A stretch of DNA of 64,000 nt, taken from assembly GCF_026619435.1 (NCBI RefSeq), contig NZ_JAOVZQ010000001.1:1247501-1311500 (forward strand). The letters run 5' to 3'. Position numbers and translations under genes: made by a program. The notes beneath the pieces are model-generated. The model worked only from the letters and a program-made list of their open reading frames with translations. It was not told where the DNA came from and did no database searches. Origin of the DNA: Hoeflea ulvae. Its GTDB lineage: Bacteria > Pseudomonadota > Alphaproteobacteria > Rhizobiales > Rhizobiaceae. Below are positions 1 to 9,277 of this stretch, piece by piece (positions within the stretch are counted from its first letter, which is position 1; each line of letters opens with the position of its first letter).

Positions 1-746
1 ACACGCGGCCGGCCGATCAGGACCAGATCGGCGTGCTCAATGCGGTCTGGCTCAGCTTTGACGGCGGCGTCATGTCGACCCTTGTGTTCAAGATCGTGCC
101 GATCCTGATCCTGGCTGTGTTTGCCGGCCTCACCGCCTATTTCGCCTACCAGACCCTGCGGCCGGTGCTCCGTGCCGAAAAGGGCCACGGCAAGGCGGCC
201 TGGTGGGCGCTGCCGCTGCGCGTGGTCGCGGCCCTTTGCGGCGCCTGGCTGATCTGGTTGTCGCTGCGCTCGATCATCTCGCTGTTCTTTGCCACGCTGC
301 CCTATGGCGAGCCGCAGACCTGGCTGACCATTCCGTTCTGGAATTCCTTCTTCCTGATGGCGGTGCTGGTCTGGATCCAGACCGGCTTTGCCATGGTGAT
401 CTTGTCGGCCGCCATTCGCGGCATTCCCGAGGAAACCATCGAGGCCGCCGTCATCGACGGCGCCAATCCGTTCCAGATCTTCTTCAAGATCAAGGTGCCG
501 CAGATCATGGGCACCATCGTCGTGGTCTGGACCACCATCACCATCGTCGTGCTCAAGGTCTTCGACATCGTCTTCGCCATGACCAACGGCCAGTGGGAAA
601 CCCAGGTTCTGGCCAACTACATGTATGACAAGCTGTTCCGCGCCAATGACTGGGGCGTCGGCTCCGCCAGCGCCATGGTCATCATGCTGCTGGTGACGCC
701 GATCCTGGTCTGGAATGTCTACAACGCTCGCAAAGAAACACGCTGA
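1..746 (+). CDS. aglF: Alpha-glucoside ABC transporter permease AglF (5' end outside window)
   Basis: Inner-membrane permease of a MalF-type sugar importer. The frame is open from base 3 with no start before the window edge, so the N-terminus and probably aglE lie to the left; a GTG at 33 is internal. About 247 residues are visible, with several membrane spans and the cytoplasmic EAA loop that docks on the ATPase (EAAVIDGANPFQIFF, around nt 439-483). It ends 12 bases before the next permease gene, in the order F-G-A-K known from rhizobial agl operons. The family and operon are clear; the exact glucoside (maltose, sucrose, trehalose) is inferred from context. Confidence 0.9.
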   Translation, partial: TRPADQDQIGVLNAVWLSFDGGVMSTLVFKIVPILILAVFAGLTAYFAYQTLRPVLRAEKGHGKAAWWALPLRVVAALCGAWLIWLSLRSIISLFFATLPYGEPQTWLTIPFWNSFFLMAVLVWIQTGFAMVILSAAIRGIPEETIEAAVIDGANPFQIFFKIKVPQIMGTIVVVWTTITIVVLKVFDIVFAMTNGQWETQVLANYMYDKLFRANDWGVGSASAMVIMLLVTPILVWNVYNARKETR

Positions 747-758
747 GGGAGGCGGAAG

Positions 759-1898
759 ATGCACTCATCATCCAAAAAATCGCCTCTCGTCTGGGTCGTC
801 CACATCTCCGTCGTGCTGTTGGTGGCGCTGTGGCTGTTCCCGACGGTCGGGCTCTTCGTCTCCTCCTTCCGCACCGCCGACCAGATCGCCAATACCGGCT
901 GGTGGAATGCGCTGTTCACCCAGGAGCGGCAGGCCCCGGCCATCCGCATTTCGGGTGACGAGACCCAGGTCGACGGCGAATTCGTCATCGACGGCCGGCT
1001 GTTCGAGGCGGAAAATGTCGCCATCAGCAAATGGGGCACCAGCTCGCGTGAGCCCGAGGCCTATGTCCCGGGCGATGTCGCCGATCTGGGCGACGGCGAA
1101 GCACTCACCGTCGCCGTCGACGGCAGCTTCCGGCTCTCGGCGCCGCAAAGCTTTGGCGACAGTCGGCTGCCGCGGGTGTTCACCACCGCCACCACGCCAC
1201 CCGAATTCACGCTCGAAAACTACCGTTTCGTGCTGTTTGATCCCAACAACCGCGAGGGCATGGCCAAGGCCTTTTTCAACACCCTGACGGTGACCATCCC
1301 CGCCACCATCATCCCCATCGTCATTGCCGCCTTTGCCGCCTATGCGCTGGCCTGGATGCGCTTTCCCGGCCGCTCGCTGCTGATTGCGGCCGTCGTCGGG
1401 CTGCTGGTGGTGCCGCTGCAACTGGCGCTGATTCCGCTTCTCAGGCTGCACAACGATATCGGTATCGGCAAGGGCTATCTCGGCGCCTGGCTGGCCCATA
1501 CCGGCTTCGGCCTGCCGCTGGCGATCTATCTGCTGCGCAACTACATGGTCGGTCTGCCGCGCGACATCATCGAGAACGCCCGCGTCGACGGCGCCACCGA
1601 TTTCCAGATCTTCGTCAAGATCATCCTGCCGCTGTCGTTTCCGGCACTTGCTTCCTTTGCCATCTTCCAGTTCCTGTGGACCTGGAACGATCTGCTTGTC
1701 GCTCTGGTCTTCCTGATCGATTCGACCGGCGAAACCACGGTGATGACCAAGCAGATCGTCGAACTGCTCGGCACCCGCGGCGGCAACTGGGAGATTCTCG
1801 CCACCTCGGCCTTTGTCTCCATCGCCGTGCCGCTGGTGGTCTTCTTCGCCATGCAGAAATATCTCGTGCGCGGCCTGCTGGCCGGCTCCGTCAAGTAA
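759..1898 (+). CDS. aglG: Alpha-glucoside ABC transporter permease AglG
   Basis: Second membrane permease (379 aa) of the same importer, MalG type. An N-terminal span near residues 10-35 is followed by a long extracytoplasmic stretch (about 40-165) rich in Asp and Gly, then five C-terminal spans. The EAA loop reads NARVDGATDFQIF near nt 1573-1611. The long first loop is a feature of AglG-type permeases. The start is preceded by GGAGG (748-752). It sits between aglF and aglA in one transcription unit with short gaps. Confidence 0.92.
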   Translation: MHSSSKKSPLVWVVHISVVLLVALWLFPTVGLFVSSFRTADQIANTGWWNALFTQERQAPAIRISGDETQVDGEFVIDGRLFEAENVAISKWGTSSREPEAYVPGDVADLGDGEALTVAVDGSFRLSAPQSFGDSRLPRVFTTATTPPEFTLENYRFVLFDPNNREGMAKAFFNTLTVTIPATIIPIVIAAFAAYALAWMRFPGRSLLIAAVVGLLVVPLQLALIPLLRLHNDIGIGKGYLGAWLAHTGFGLPLAIYLLRNYMVGLPRDIIENARVDGATDFQIFVKIILPLSFPALASFAIFQFLWTWNDLLVALVFLIDSTGETTVMTKQIVELLGTRGGNWEILATSAFVSIAVPLVVFFAMQKYLVRGLLAGSVK

Positions 1899-1911
1899 GG
1901 AACATCGATAC

Positions 1912-3573
<1,662 letters not shown>

Positions 3574-3603
3574 AAACATGAACAGCTTTAGCGGGAGAAA
3601 ACC

Positions 3604-4692
3604 ATGGCCGGCTTGAAACTGAAGGGCCTGAAGAAGTCCTACGGCTCTGTCGAAGTGCTGCACGGGGTCGACCTCGAAATCGCCCAGGGCGAGTTCATCG
3701 TCTTTGTCGGCCCGTCCGGCTGCGGCAAGTCCACGCTGCTCAGGATGATCGCCGGGCTCGAGGAGATCACCGCCGGCACGCTGGAAATCGACGGCATGGT
3801 GGTCAATGACGTGCCGCCGTCCAAGCGCGGCATCGCCATGGTGTTCCAGTCCTATGCGCTCTACCCGCACATGACGGTCTATGACAACATGGCCTTCGGC
3901 ATGCGCATTGCGCGCGAATCCACCGAGGAGATTGACCGCCGGGTGCGCTCCGCCGCCGATATCCTGCAGCTTGGCCCCTATCTCGACCGGCTGCCCAAGG
4001 CGCTTTCGGGTGGCCAGCGCCAGCGCGTCGCCATCGGCCGGGCGATCTGCCGCGATCCGAAGGTGTTTTTGTTCGACGAGCCGCTGTCCAATCTCGATGC
4101 GGCGCTGCGTGTCGCCACCCGGCTCGAGATCGCCAAGCTCAACGAATCCATGCCCGACACCACCATGATCTACGTCACCCATGACCAGGTCGAGGCGATG
4201 ACGCTGGCCGACCGCATCGTCGTGCTGGCCGGCGGCTATCTCGAGCAGGTCGGTCCGCCGATGGAGCTCTATGACCGGCCAAAAAACCTGTTCGTCGCCC
4301 AGTTCATCGGCTCTCCGGCCATGAACATCATTCCCGGCACCATCGAAACCACCGGCACCAGCGCGGTGATCTCGTTCTCGGGCGACAAGGCGGTCGACAC
4401 CGGCATCGCGGTCCCCGACAGCGACAAGGGCAAGAAGGCCTCCTTCGGCGTCCGGCCGGAAGATCTTCTGGCCACCACCGGCGACGACTTCCTGTTCGAG
4501 GGAACGGCCTCCGTGGTCGAGGCGCTGGGCGAGGTGACGCTGCTTTATGTCGAGGACCTGACCGAAAGCGAGCCGATCATCGCCAAGCTGCCCGGCCACC
4601 AGAATGTCAAGCGCGGCGACAAGCTGCGCTTCACCGCCGACAAGGCAAAGCTGCATCTCTTCGACGCCGACGGAAACACCTACCGCACCTGA
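3604..4692 (+). CDS. aglK: Alpha-glucoside ABC transporter ATP-binding protein AglK
   Basis: MalK-type ATPase (362 aa) that powers AglF/AglG. Walker A GPSGCGKST is at residues 36-44, the Q-loop follows MVFQSYALYPH, the signature LSGGQRQR starts at L134, and Walker B reads VFLFDEPLSNLD. Residues after about 240 form the regulatory TOBE/OB-like domain typical of sugar-importer ATPases. It is preceded by GGGAG in the 30-base gap after aglA and followed by a strong bidirectional hairpin, so it is the last gene of the agl operon. Confidence 0.93.
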   Translation: MAGLKLKGLKKSYGSVEVLHGVDLEIAQGEFIVFVGPSGCGKSTLLRMIAGLEEITAGTLEIDGMVVNDVPPSKRGIAMVFQSYALYPHMTVYDNMAFGMRIARESTEEIDRRVRSAADILQLGPYLDRLPKALSGGQRQRVAIGRAICRDPKVFLFDEPLSNLDAALRVATRLEIAKLNESMPDTTMIYVTHDQVEAMTLADRIVVLAGGYLEQVGPPMELYDRPKNLFVAQFIGSPAMNIIPGTIETTGTSAVISFSGDKAVDTGIAVPDSDKGKKASFGVRPEDLLATTGDDFLFEGTASVVEALGEVTLLYVEDLTESEPIIAKLPGHQNVKRGDKLRFTADKAKLHLFDADGNTYRT

Positions 4693-4729
4693 GATGACGG
4701 GCCGGTCAGCCGGATCCGCACAAGCAAAA

Positions 4730-4764
4730 GGCGGGACCGGCCTGGAGGAGGCACCGGTCCCGCC
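4730..4764. terminator. Bidirectional rho-independent terminator
   Basis: A perfect 11-bp inverted repeat, GGCGGGACCGG (4730-4740) and CCGGTCCCGCC (4754-4764), is preceded by AAAA and followed by TTT. It can end aglK on the plus strand and the small-gene cluster on the minus strand. A closely related hairpin recurs at 5613-5644. Confidence 0.8.
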
Positions 4765-4805
4765 TTTGCGGGTGTGTGGGGACGAACCCCGAGCCTTGGG
4801 AGGGC

Positions 4806-5102
4806 TTAGTTGTAGTGTGGCGAACCGTCATTGTTGGCGCGGTCATAGGTGACCTGTTCGTTGCTCACGCCACCGACCGAAGCGGTTGCCGTGTAGTCGA
4901 TGCCACCCTGGGCGGCTTCAAAGCTTGGCGAACCGTCCATGCCGGCACGGTCATAGCTGACCAGGTCGTTGGAAACGCCGACGGCGTAATGGGCGCTGCC
5001 CTGTGCGGCAGGCACTGTGTAGGCGTCCAGAGCCGAAGAATCAGCGAAAGCGCCGGTCGAAGCTGCGAGGGTCAGGCCGAGTGCGATAATGATCTTGTTC
5101 AT
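4806..5102 (-). CDS. Small secreted repeat protein, copy 3 of tandem family
   Basis: 98-aa protein with a clear Sec-type signal peptide (MNKIIIALGLTL... ending AFA, cleavage before DSSALDAY). The mature part has two copies of a unit ending (D/N)DGSP: VSYDRAGMDGSPSF and VTYDRANNDGSPHY, joined by GGIDYTATASVG. It is paralogous to the two genes to its right. I placed the start at 5102 because the alignment with the paralogs begins there and AAGGA stands upstream; the longer frame to 5180 adds unrelated residues. It has one Met replacing Asn in the motif (AGMDG). The function is unknown; I recognise no named domain. Confidence 0.75.
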   Translation of the reverse strand: MNKIIIALGLTLAASTGAFADSSALDAYTVPAAQGSAHYAVGVSNDLVSYDRAGMDGSPSFEAAQGGIDYTATASVGGVSNEQVTYDRANNDGSPHYN

Positions 5103-5183
5103 GGGAAAAGTCCTTTTTTGAATGAATGAAGCTTGTCTTGGGAGGACAGCGTCTGTGTGTGTCTGGTCTCGGGGTGTCAACGC

Positions 5184-5239
5184 GGCGGCGGAGTATTGGT
5201 TCCGCCGCCCGTGGAAGAACCCGTAAATTTTAACGGGTT
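5184..5239 (-). terminator. Two intergenic hairpins between paralogous small genes
   Basis: The gap between the two small genes holds two perfect inverted repeats: GGCGGCGGA/TCCGCCGCC (5184-5192 and 5201-5209) and AACCCGT/ACGGGTT (5218-5224 and 5233-5239). On the minus strand the second comes directly after the stop of the 5255-5557 gene. Neither has a long U tract, so they may stabilise or process an mRNA rather than fully terminate it. Confidence 0.5.
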
Positions 5240-5254
5240 CGCTGCGCGGTTGGC

Positions 5255-5557
5255 CTATCGTGCGAAGGTCGGCGAACCGTCATTGCCGGCGCGGTGATAG
5301 ATCACCTGCTCGTTGGAAACGCCATCGCCGATCGAGGCGGTTGCGGTGTAGTCGATGCCGCCCTGCGGAGCCCGGAAGGTCGGCGAACCGTCATTGCCGG
5401 CACGGTCATAGCTGACCAGGTCGTTGGAAACGCCGACGGCGTAATGGGCGCTGCCCTGTGCGGCCGGGAAGTCATAGGCGTCCAGCGCTGTGGAGTCGGC
5501 AAATGCGCCGGTTGCGGTTGCGAGTGTCAGGCCGAGTGCGATGATGAGCTTGTTCAT
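5255..5557 (-). CDS. Small secreted repeat protein, copy 2 of tandem family
   Basis: 100-aa paralog with signal peptide MNKLIIALGLTLATATGAFA and two repeat units, VSYDRAGNDGSPTF and VIYHRAGNDGSPTF, separated by GGIDYTATASIGDG. The segment SAHYAVGVSNDLVSYDRAG is identical in the gene to its left except downstream of AG, showing a recent duplication. AAGGAT precedes the ATG on the minus strand. A mature protein of about 80 residues rich in Gly, Asp, Ser and Tyr, with no Cys and no membrane span, suggests a periplasmic or exported protein. The function is unknown. Confidence 0.75.
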   Translation of the reverse strand: MNKLIIALGLTLATATGAFADSTALDAYDFPAAQGSAHYAVGVSNDLVSYDRAGNDGSPTFRAPQGGIDYTATASIGDGVSNEQVIYHRAGNDGSPTFAR

Positions 5558-5612
5558 GATGATAATCCTTTGATGCGATAAATTTGGAGACTGCGGTCAG
5601 GCGGAGAGGAAG

Positions 5613-5644
5613 GCAGGACCGGCCGGGAGGAAAACCGGTCCTGC
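5613..5644 (-). terminator. Terminator-like hairpin after first small repeat gene
   Basis: Perfect 10-bp inverted repeat GCAGGACCGG (5613-5622) and CCGGTCCTGC (5635-5644) with a 12-base loop. Stem and loop resemble the hairpin at 4730-4764 (GGGACCGG core followed by a GGAGG-containing loop), so the terminator appears to have been duplicated with the genes. Confidence 0.6.
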
Positions 5645-5657
5645 TTGCCGGGGCGCC

Positions 5658-5978
5658 TTAGTTGATGAAGGTTGGCGAACCGTCATTGCCGGCGCGGTGG
5701 TAGATCACCTGATCGTTGGAAACGCCGTCGCCGACCGATGCGGTTGCCGTGTAGTCGATCCCGCCCTGCGAAGCCTTGAAGCTCGGCGAGCCGTCATTGC
5801 CGGCGCGGTGATAGACAACCAGGTCGTTCTCGACGTCGCCGACCGAAGCCGTTGCGGTGTAGTCGATGGCCGAAGCATTGGCAGCCTGCGGCACATAGGC
5901 GTCAAGAGCGTTGGAATCGGCAAGCGCGCCGGTTGCAGTTGCGAGTGTCAGGCCGAGTGCGATGATGAGCTTGTTCAT
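5658..5978 (-). CDS. Small secreted repeat protein, copy 1 of tandem family
   Basis: 106-aa founding member by position, first to be transcribed. It has a signal peptide ending ALA before DSNALDAY and two complete units, each IDYTATASVGD... followed by VVYHRAGNDGSPSF and VIYHRAGNDGSPTF. ATG 5978 is preferred over the in-frame ATG at 5984 because AAGGAC is then about 7 bases away instead of 2, and because it matches the paralogs. Its upstream region is a long AT-richer spacer with palindromes. The function is unknown; the GNDG motif recalls RTX repeats, but the nonapeptide period is absent. Confidence 0.75.
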   Translation of the reverse strand: MNKLIIALGLTLATATGALADSNALDAYVPQAANASAIDYTATASVGDVENDLVVYHRAGNDGSPSFKASQGGIDYTATASVGDGVSNDQVIYHRAGNDGSPTFIN

Positions 5979-6193
5979 GGTCATTGTCCTTGTGTGTGTT
6001 GCGTCGTCTGCGATTTGGTTTGAAGCGTGCGGTCCGTCCGGGCCGCGTCGTTTCGATGACCAATAGATGGACCTCTCGCAGATGACTTGCGAGCCACATG
6101 GATGTGAACAGTGCGTGCGCCGGAAGTGAAAAATCCCGTACGTTGCAGCGGTGTACCCAAAAAAATACAATTAAATCAGTTGTTTAGAAGAAA

Positions 6194-6387
6194 TCACGCG
6201 CGTGACCACGTCGCCATTGTCAACTGGCGCTGTCCGCAGCGTTCACCATCGGGCACCGTTGAAAACCGCAAAAGCCCGGGAATGCGGGCTTTTGGTCTGC
6301 GCATTATTTTTCACGTGGTTCGCGCGCTCGCCGCACCGCGTGATGCATTTCCGGCCCCATCTCACGCGTGATCACGCATCACGTGAT
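6194..6387. promoter_or_regulatory. Cluster of TCACG/CGTGA palindromes
   Basis: In the 547-base gap between the small secreted genes and edd there are three perfect palindromes sharing half-sites: TCACGCGCGTGA (6194-6205), TCACGCGTGA (6362-6371) and ATCACGTGAT (6378-6387). Further half-sites TCACG occur at 6372-6376 and 6311-6315. Such a cluster suggests operators of one dimeric regulator. Which gene is controlled is not shown; the divergent candidate is the secreted-protein gene starting at 5978. Confidence 0.4.
6270..6293. terminator. Orphan terminator-like hairpin
   Basis: Perfect 9-bp repeat AAAAGCCCG (6270-6278) and CGGGCTTTT (6285-6293) with a 6-base loop. Its T tract is usable on either strand, but it ends no annotated gene: the small gene at 5658-5978 starts to its left and edd already has its own terminator to the right. 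It may end a small RNA. Confidence 0.5.
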
Positions 6388-6433
6388 CGCCGCTTACCGC
6401 AAGTGACCGGATGTGAGCCTTCCACGACGCAAA

Positions 6434-6466
6434 AACGGCCCCGGAGCGCATGCTGCCGGGGCCGTT
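6434..6466 (-). terminator. Terminator of the zwf-pgl-edd operon
   Basis: Perfect 11-bp repeat AACGGCCCCGG (6434-6444) and CCGGGGCCGTT (6456-6466). On the minus strand the stem is followed by a run of T (AAAAA at 6431-6435 on the plus strand), the standard rho-independent form, 60 bases after the edd stop. Confidence 0.85.
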
Positions 6467-6525
6467 GAGAGGATTTTCTGGCCGAAGCCGGGTTTTCGCA
6501 GCCGGTTTGATGAAAAGCCGGTGCC

Positions 6526-8349
6526 TTAGTAAAGAACGCTGGCGCCTTCGTCGGCGGTACCGGCATTTTCGCGGAAGCGGGCAAACAATTCGCGGCCGAT
6601 GCCCCATTCATTGTGGCTCAGATCGGCGGTCGCCGGTTCGCGCGCGGCAAATTCGGCGGCGTCGACCAGCACGTCGAGCTTGCCGGTCACCGCATCAAGC
6701 CGGATCATGTCGCCGTCGCGCACCCGCGAGAGCGGACCGCCGTCCTTGGCTTCCGGCGTCACATGGATGGCGGCGGGCACCTTGCCGGATGCGCCCGACA
6801 TGCGCCCGTCGGTGACCAGCGCCACCGTCTGGCCGCGGTCCTGCAGCACGCCCAGCGGCGGCGTCATCTTGTGCAGTTCCGGCATGCCATTGGCCTTTGG
6901 CCCCTGGAAGCGCACCACGGCGATGAAGTCGCCGGTCAGTGTTCCTGCCTGGAAGGCGTCATGCAGCCCCTGGTCGTGAAACACCCGCGCCGGCGCCTCG
7001 ATGATGTGCCGTTCGGCCTTGACCGCGGAAATCTTGATGACGCCCTTGCCGAGATTGCCCGACAGCATCTTCAGCCCGCCGGTGGGCTGGAACGGCTTGT
7101 CCGCCGTCGTCACCACCTTGGCGTCACCGCTGACCTTGGAGATCGGCTCGCGCACCACCGCGCCCTTGGCGTCAAGCTTGGCTTCCACCGCATAGGCCGA
7201 CAGGCCCTTGCCCCAGACGGTGCGCACATCCTCGTGCAGCAGTCCGATCGACAGCAGCTGGTCGATCATGAAGCCCAGGCCGCCGGCGGCATTGAAATGG
7301 TTCACATCCGCCGGCCCGTTCGGATAGACCCGCGCCAGAAGCGGCACTGCGTCCGAGAGGTCGGAAATATCTTCCCAGGTCAGGCGAATGCCGGCCGCGC
7401 GCGCCATCGCCACCAGGTGCATGGTGTGGTTGGTCGACCCGCCCGTGGCATGCAGGCCGACGACGCCATTGACCACCGAGCGTTCGTCGATCATCTCGCC
7501 CACCGGGGTGAACTCGTTGCCCAGCGCGGTGATTGCCAGCGCCCGCTTGGTCGCCTCCGAAGTCAGCGCGTCTCGTAGCGGCGTGCCGGGATTGATGAAG
7601 GATGATCCGGGCGTGTGCAGGCCCATGATTTCCATCAGCATCTGGTTGGAATTGGCGGTGCCGTAAAAGGTGCAGGTGCCAGGGCCGTGATAGGATTTCG
7701 ATTCCGCCTCCAGCAGCTCGGCCCGGCCGACCTTGCCCTCGGCATAGAGCTGGCGGATCCGCACCTTCTCGTCATTGGACAGGCCCGTCGTCATCGGTCC
7801 GGCAGGAATGAACACCGCCGGCAGATGGCCGAAACTCAGCGCCGCGATCACCAGGCCCGGCACGATCTTGTCGCAGACGCCGAGATAGACCGCCGCATCA
7901 AACATGTTGTGCGACAGGCCGACGGCCGCCGACAGCGCGATCACGTCGCGCGAAAACAGCGACAGCTCCATCCCCGGCTGGCCCTGGGTCACCCCGTCGC
8001 ACATCGCCGGCACCGAGCCCGCCACCTGCGCCACGCCGCCGGCCTCGCGCGCCGCATCGCGGATCTGCTGCGGATAGGTCTCGAACGGCTGATGCGCCGA
8101 CAGCATGTCATTATAGGAGGTGATGATGCCCAGATTGGGCGCCACGTCGCCGGCAAGGCTGGCCTTGTCGGCCGGGCCGCAGGCGGCAAAGCCATGGGCG
8201 AGGTTGCCGCAGGACAGGCTCGAGCGGAACGGGCCCTTTTCCGCGGTCGCGCGCAGCCGCTCCAGGTAAAGCTCGCGGCTCGGCTTCGAGCGTTCGACAA
8301 TCCGGTTGGTGACAAAGGCAATGCGGGGATCGACAGTCATGTCTGGCAT
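6526..8349 (-). CDS. edd: Phosphogluconate dehydratase (Edd)
   Basis: Converts 6-phosphogluconate to KDPG, the first committed step of the Entner-Doudoroff pathway (607 aa, normal length). IlvD/Edd family Fe-S cysteines are visible in SCGN (C47), GVCDK (C159) and [12 protein letters not shown] (C226). The C-terminal half has the expected [17 protein letters not shown] block. ATG 8349 (MPDMTVDPR) is followed by an alternative ATG at 8340; an AGGATG sequence before 8349 supports the longer form. It is the last gene of zwf-pgl-edd, after a 205-base gap from pgl that holds no other gene. The KDPG aldolase gene is not in the window. Confidence 0.95.
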   Translation of the reverse strand: MPDMTVDPRIAFVTNRIVERSKPSRELYLERLRATAEKGPFRSSLSCGNLAHGFAACGPADKASLAGDVAPNLGIITSYNDMLSAHQPFETYPQQIRDAAREAGGVAQVAGSVPAMCDGVTQGQPGMELSLFSRDVIALSAAVGLSHNMFDAAVYLGVCDKIVPGLVIAALSFGHLPAVFIPAGPMTTGLSNDEKVRIRQLYAEGKVGRAELLEAESKSYHGPGTCTFYGTANSNQMLMEIMGLHTPGSSFINPGTPLRDALTSEATKRALAITALGNEFTPVGEMIDERSVVNGVVGLHATGGSTNHTMHLVAMARAAGIRLTWEDISDLSDAVPLLARVYPNGPADVNHFNAAGGLGFMIDQLLSIGLLHEDVRTVWGKGLSAYAVEAKLDAKGAVVREPISKVSGDAKVVTTADKPFQPTGGLKMLSGNLGKGVIKISAVKAERHIIEAPARVFHDQGLHDAFQAGTLTGDFIAVVRFQGPKANGMPELHKMTPPLGVLQDRGQTVALVTDGRMSGASGKVPAAIHVTPEAKDGGPLSRVRDGDMIRLDAVTGKLDVLVDAAEFAAREPATADLSHNEWGIGRELFARFRENAGTADEGASVLY

Positions 8350-8554
8350 CCTTTTGGTTCAGAGCAGTTCCCGGAGACCTGGGAGCAGGTTTTCATCCGG
8401 ATCTGCGTTGGCAAACTAGGGCGCAATTCCGGCAAGACCGGGTCAGGGTCAGGAACTGCATATTCACGCACAGGGCGCCTTTTGAACGCGAAACGCGGCA
8501 ACAACGTCCTGGCAGGTCAGGCGGGGCGCGGGCCCCGGGTGGCGCCTCTGCCGC

Positions 8555-9277
8555 TCACGGCGCCCAGTAAAGCTCGACAGGTGTCTTGGCCTGGCGCAAC
8601 ACGGCGCGCACCGGCAGCTCCGCCGCCGGCCCGTTTTCCAGCGCCCGGGCCAGCACGGAGCGCTTGTCGTCCCCTTCAATATGGAGCACGATCAGGCCCG
8701 CGTCCACGATCCGCGGCAAGGTCAGCGTCAGCCGCGGCTCGCCCGCGCCCGGCGCCTCGATCGCCATCACGCTCTGGCCGCAGGCCGGATCGGTGACGTC
8801 TGCCAGCGTCGAGCCGCCGGGAAAGAACGAGGCCGTGTGCCCGTCCGTCCCCATGCCCAGCACCACCACGTCAAAGGGCAGCGCCAGCGCGTCGATCTCT
8901 TTCGCTGCCTGCGCGGCCACGTCTTCCGCCGTGCCGGCCGAATTGAACAGCGGCAGGAATTTGGCCGCAGCAGCCCGGTCCTTGAGCAGGAAAAGCTTTG
9001 CCAGCCGATGGTTCGACCGCTCGTTCTCGGGGCCGACCATGCGCTCGTCGACCAGCGTCACCGTCACCTTTGCCCAGTCAATATCGAGCTTGGACAGCGC
9101 GGCGAACAGCGCCTTCGGCGTCGAACCGCCGGAGACGGCAAGGCTTGCCTGTCCGCGCGCCGCGATCGCAGCGCTCAGCCGGTCGGCGATCTTGCGCGCC
9201 AGCGCGGTGGCGAGCTCCGCGCCAGTGTCGAACATATTCTGGCTGACAGTGGTCATCAGCGGCTCAGTCGCTTTCAT
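8555..9277 (-). CDS. pgl: 6-phosphogluconolactonase (Pgl)
   Basis: Hydrolyses 6-phosphogluconolactone between Zwf and Edd (240 aa). Family motifs are SGGSTPK (residues 49-55), VDERMVG near 76, and GMGTDGHTASFFPG in the centre. The start at 9277 overlaps the end of zwf by 14 bases, implying translational coupling; an in-frame ATG at 9256 would remove the overlap and cannot be excluded. Confidence 0.93.
   Translation of the reverse strand: MKATEPLMTTVSQNMFDTGAELATALARKIADRLSAAIAARGQASLAVSGGSTPKALFAALSKLDIDWAKVTVTLVDERMVGPENERSNHRLAKLFLLKDRAAAAKFLPLFNSAGTAEDVAAQAAKEIDALALPFDVVVLGMGTDGHTASFFPGGSTLADVTDPACGQSVMAIEAPGAGEPRLTLTLPRIVDAGLIVLHIEGDDKRSVLARALENGPAAELPVRAVLRQAKTPVELYWAP

Noticed and set aside
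5658..5978. RTX calcium-binding repeats in the small secreted proteins
   Set aside because: GNDG occurs, but only twice per protein and not in the nine-residue GGxGxDxUx period.
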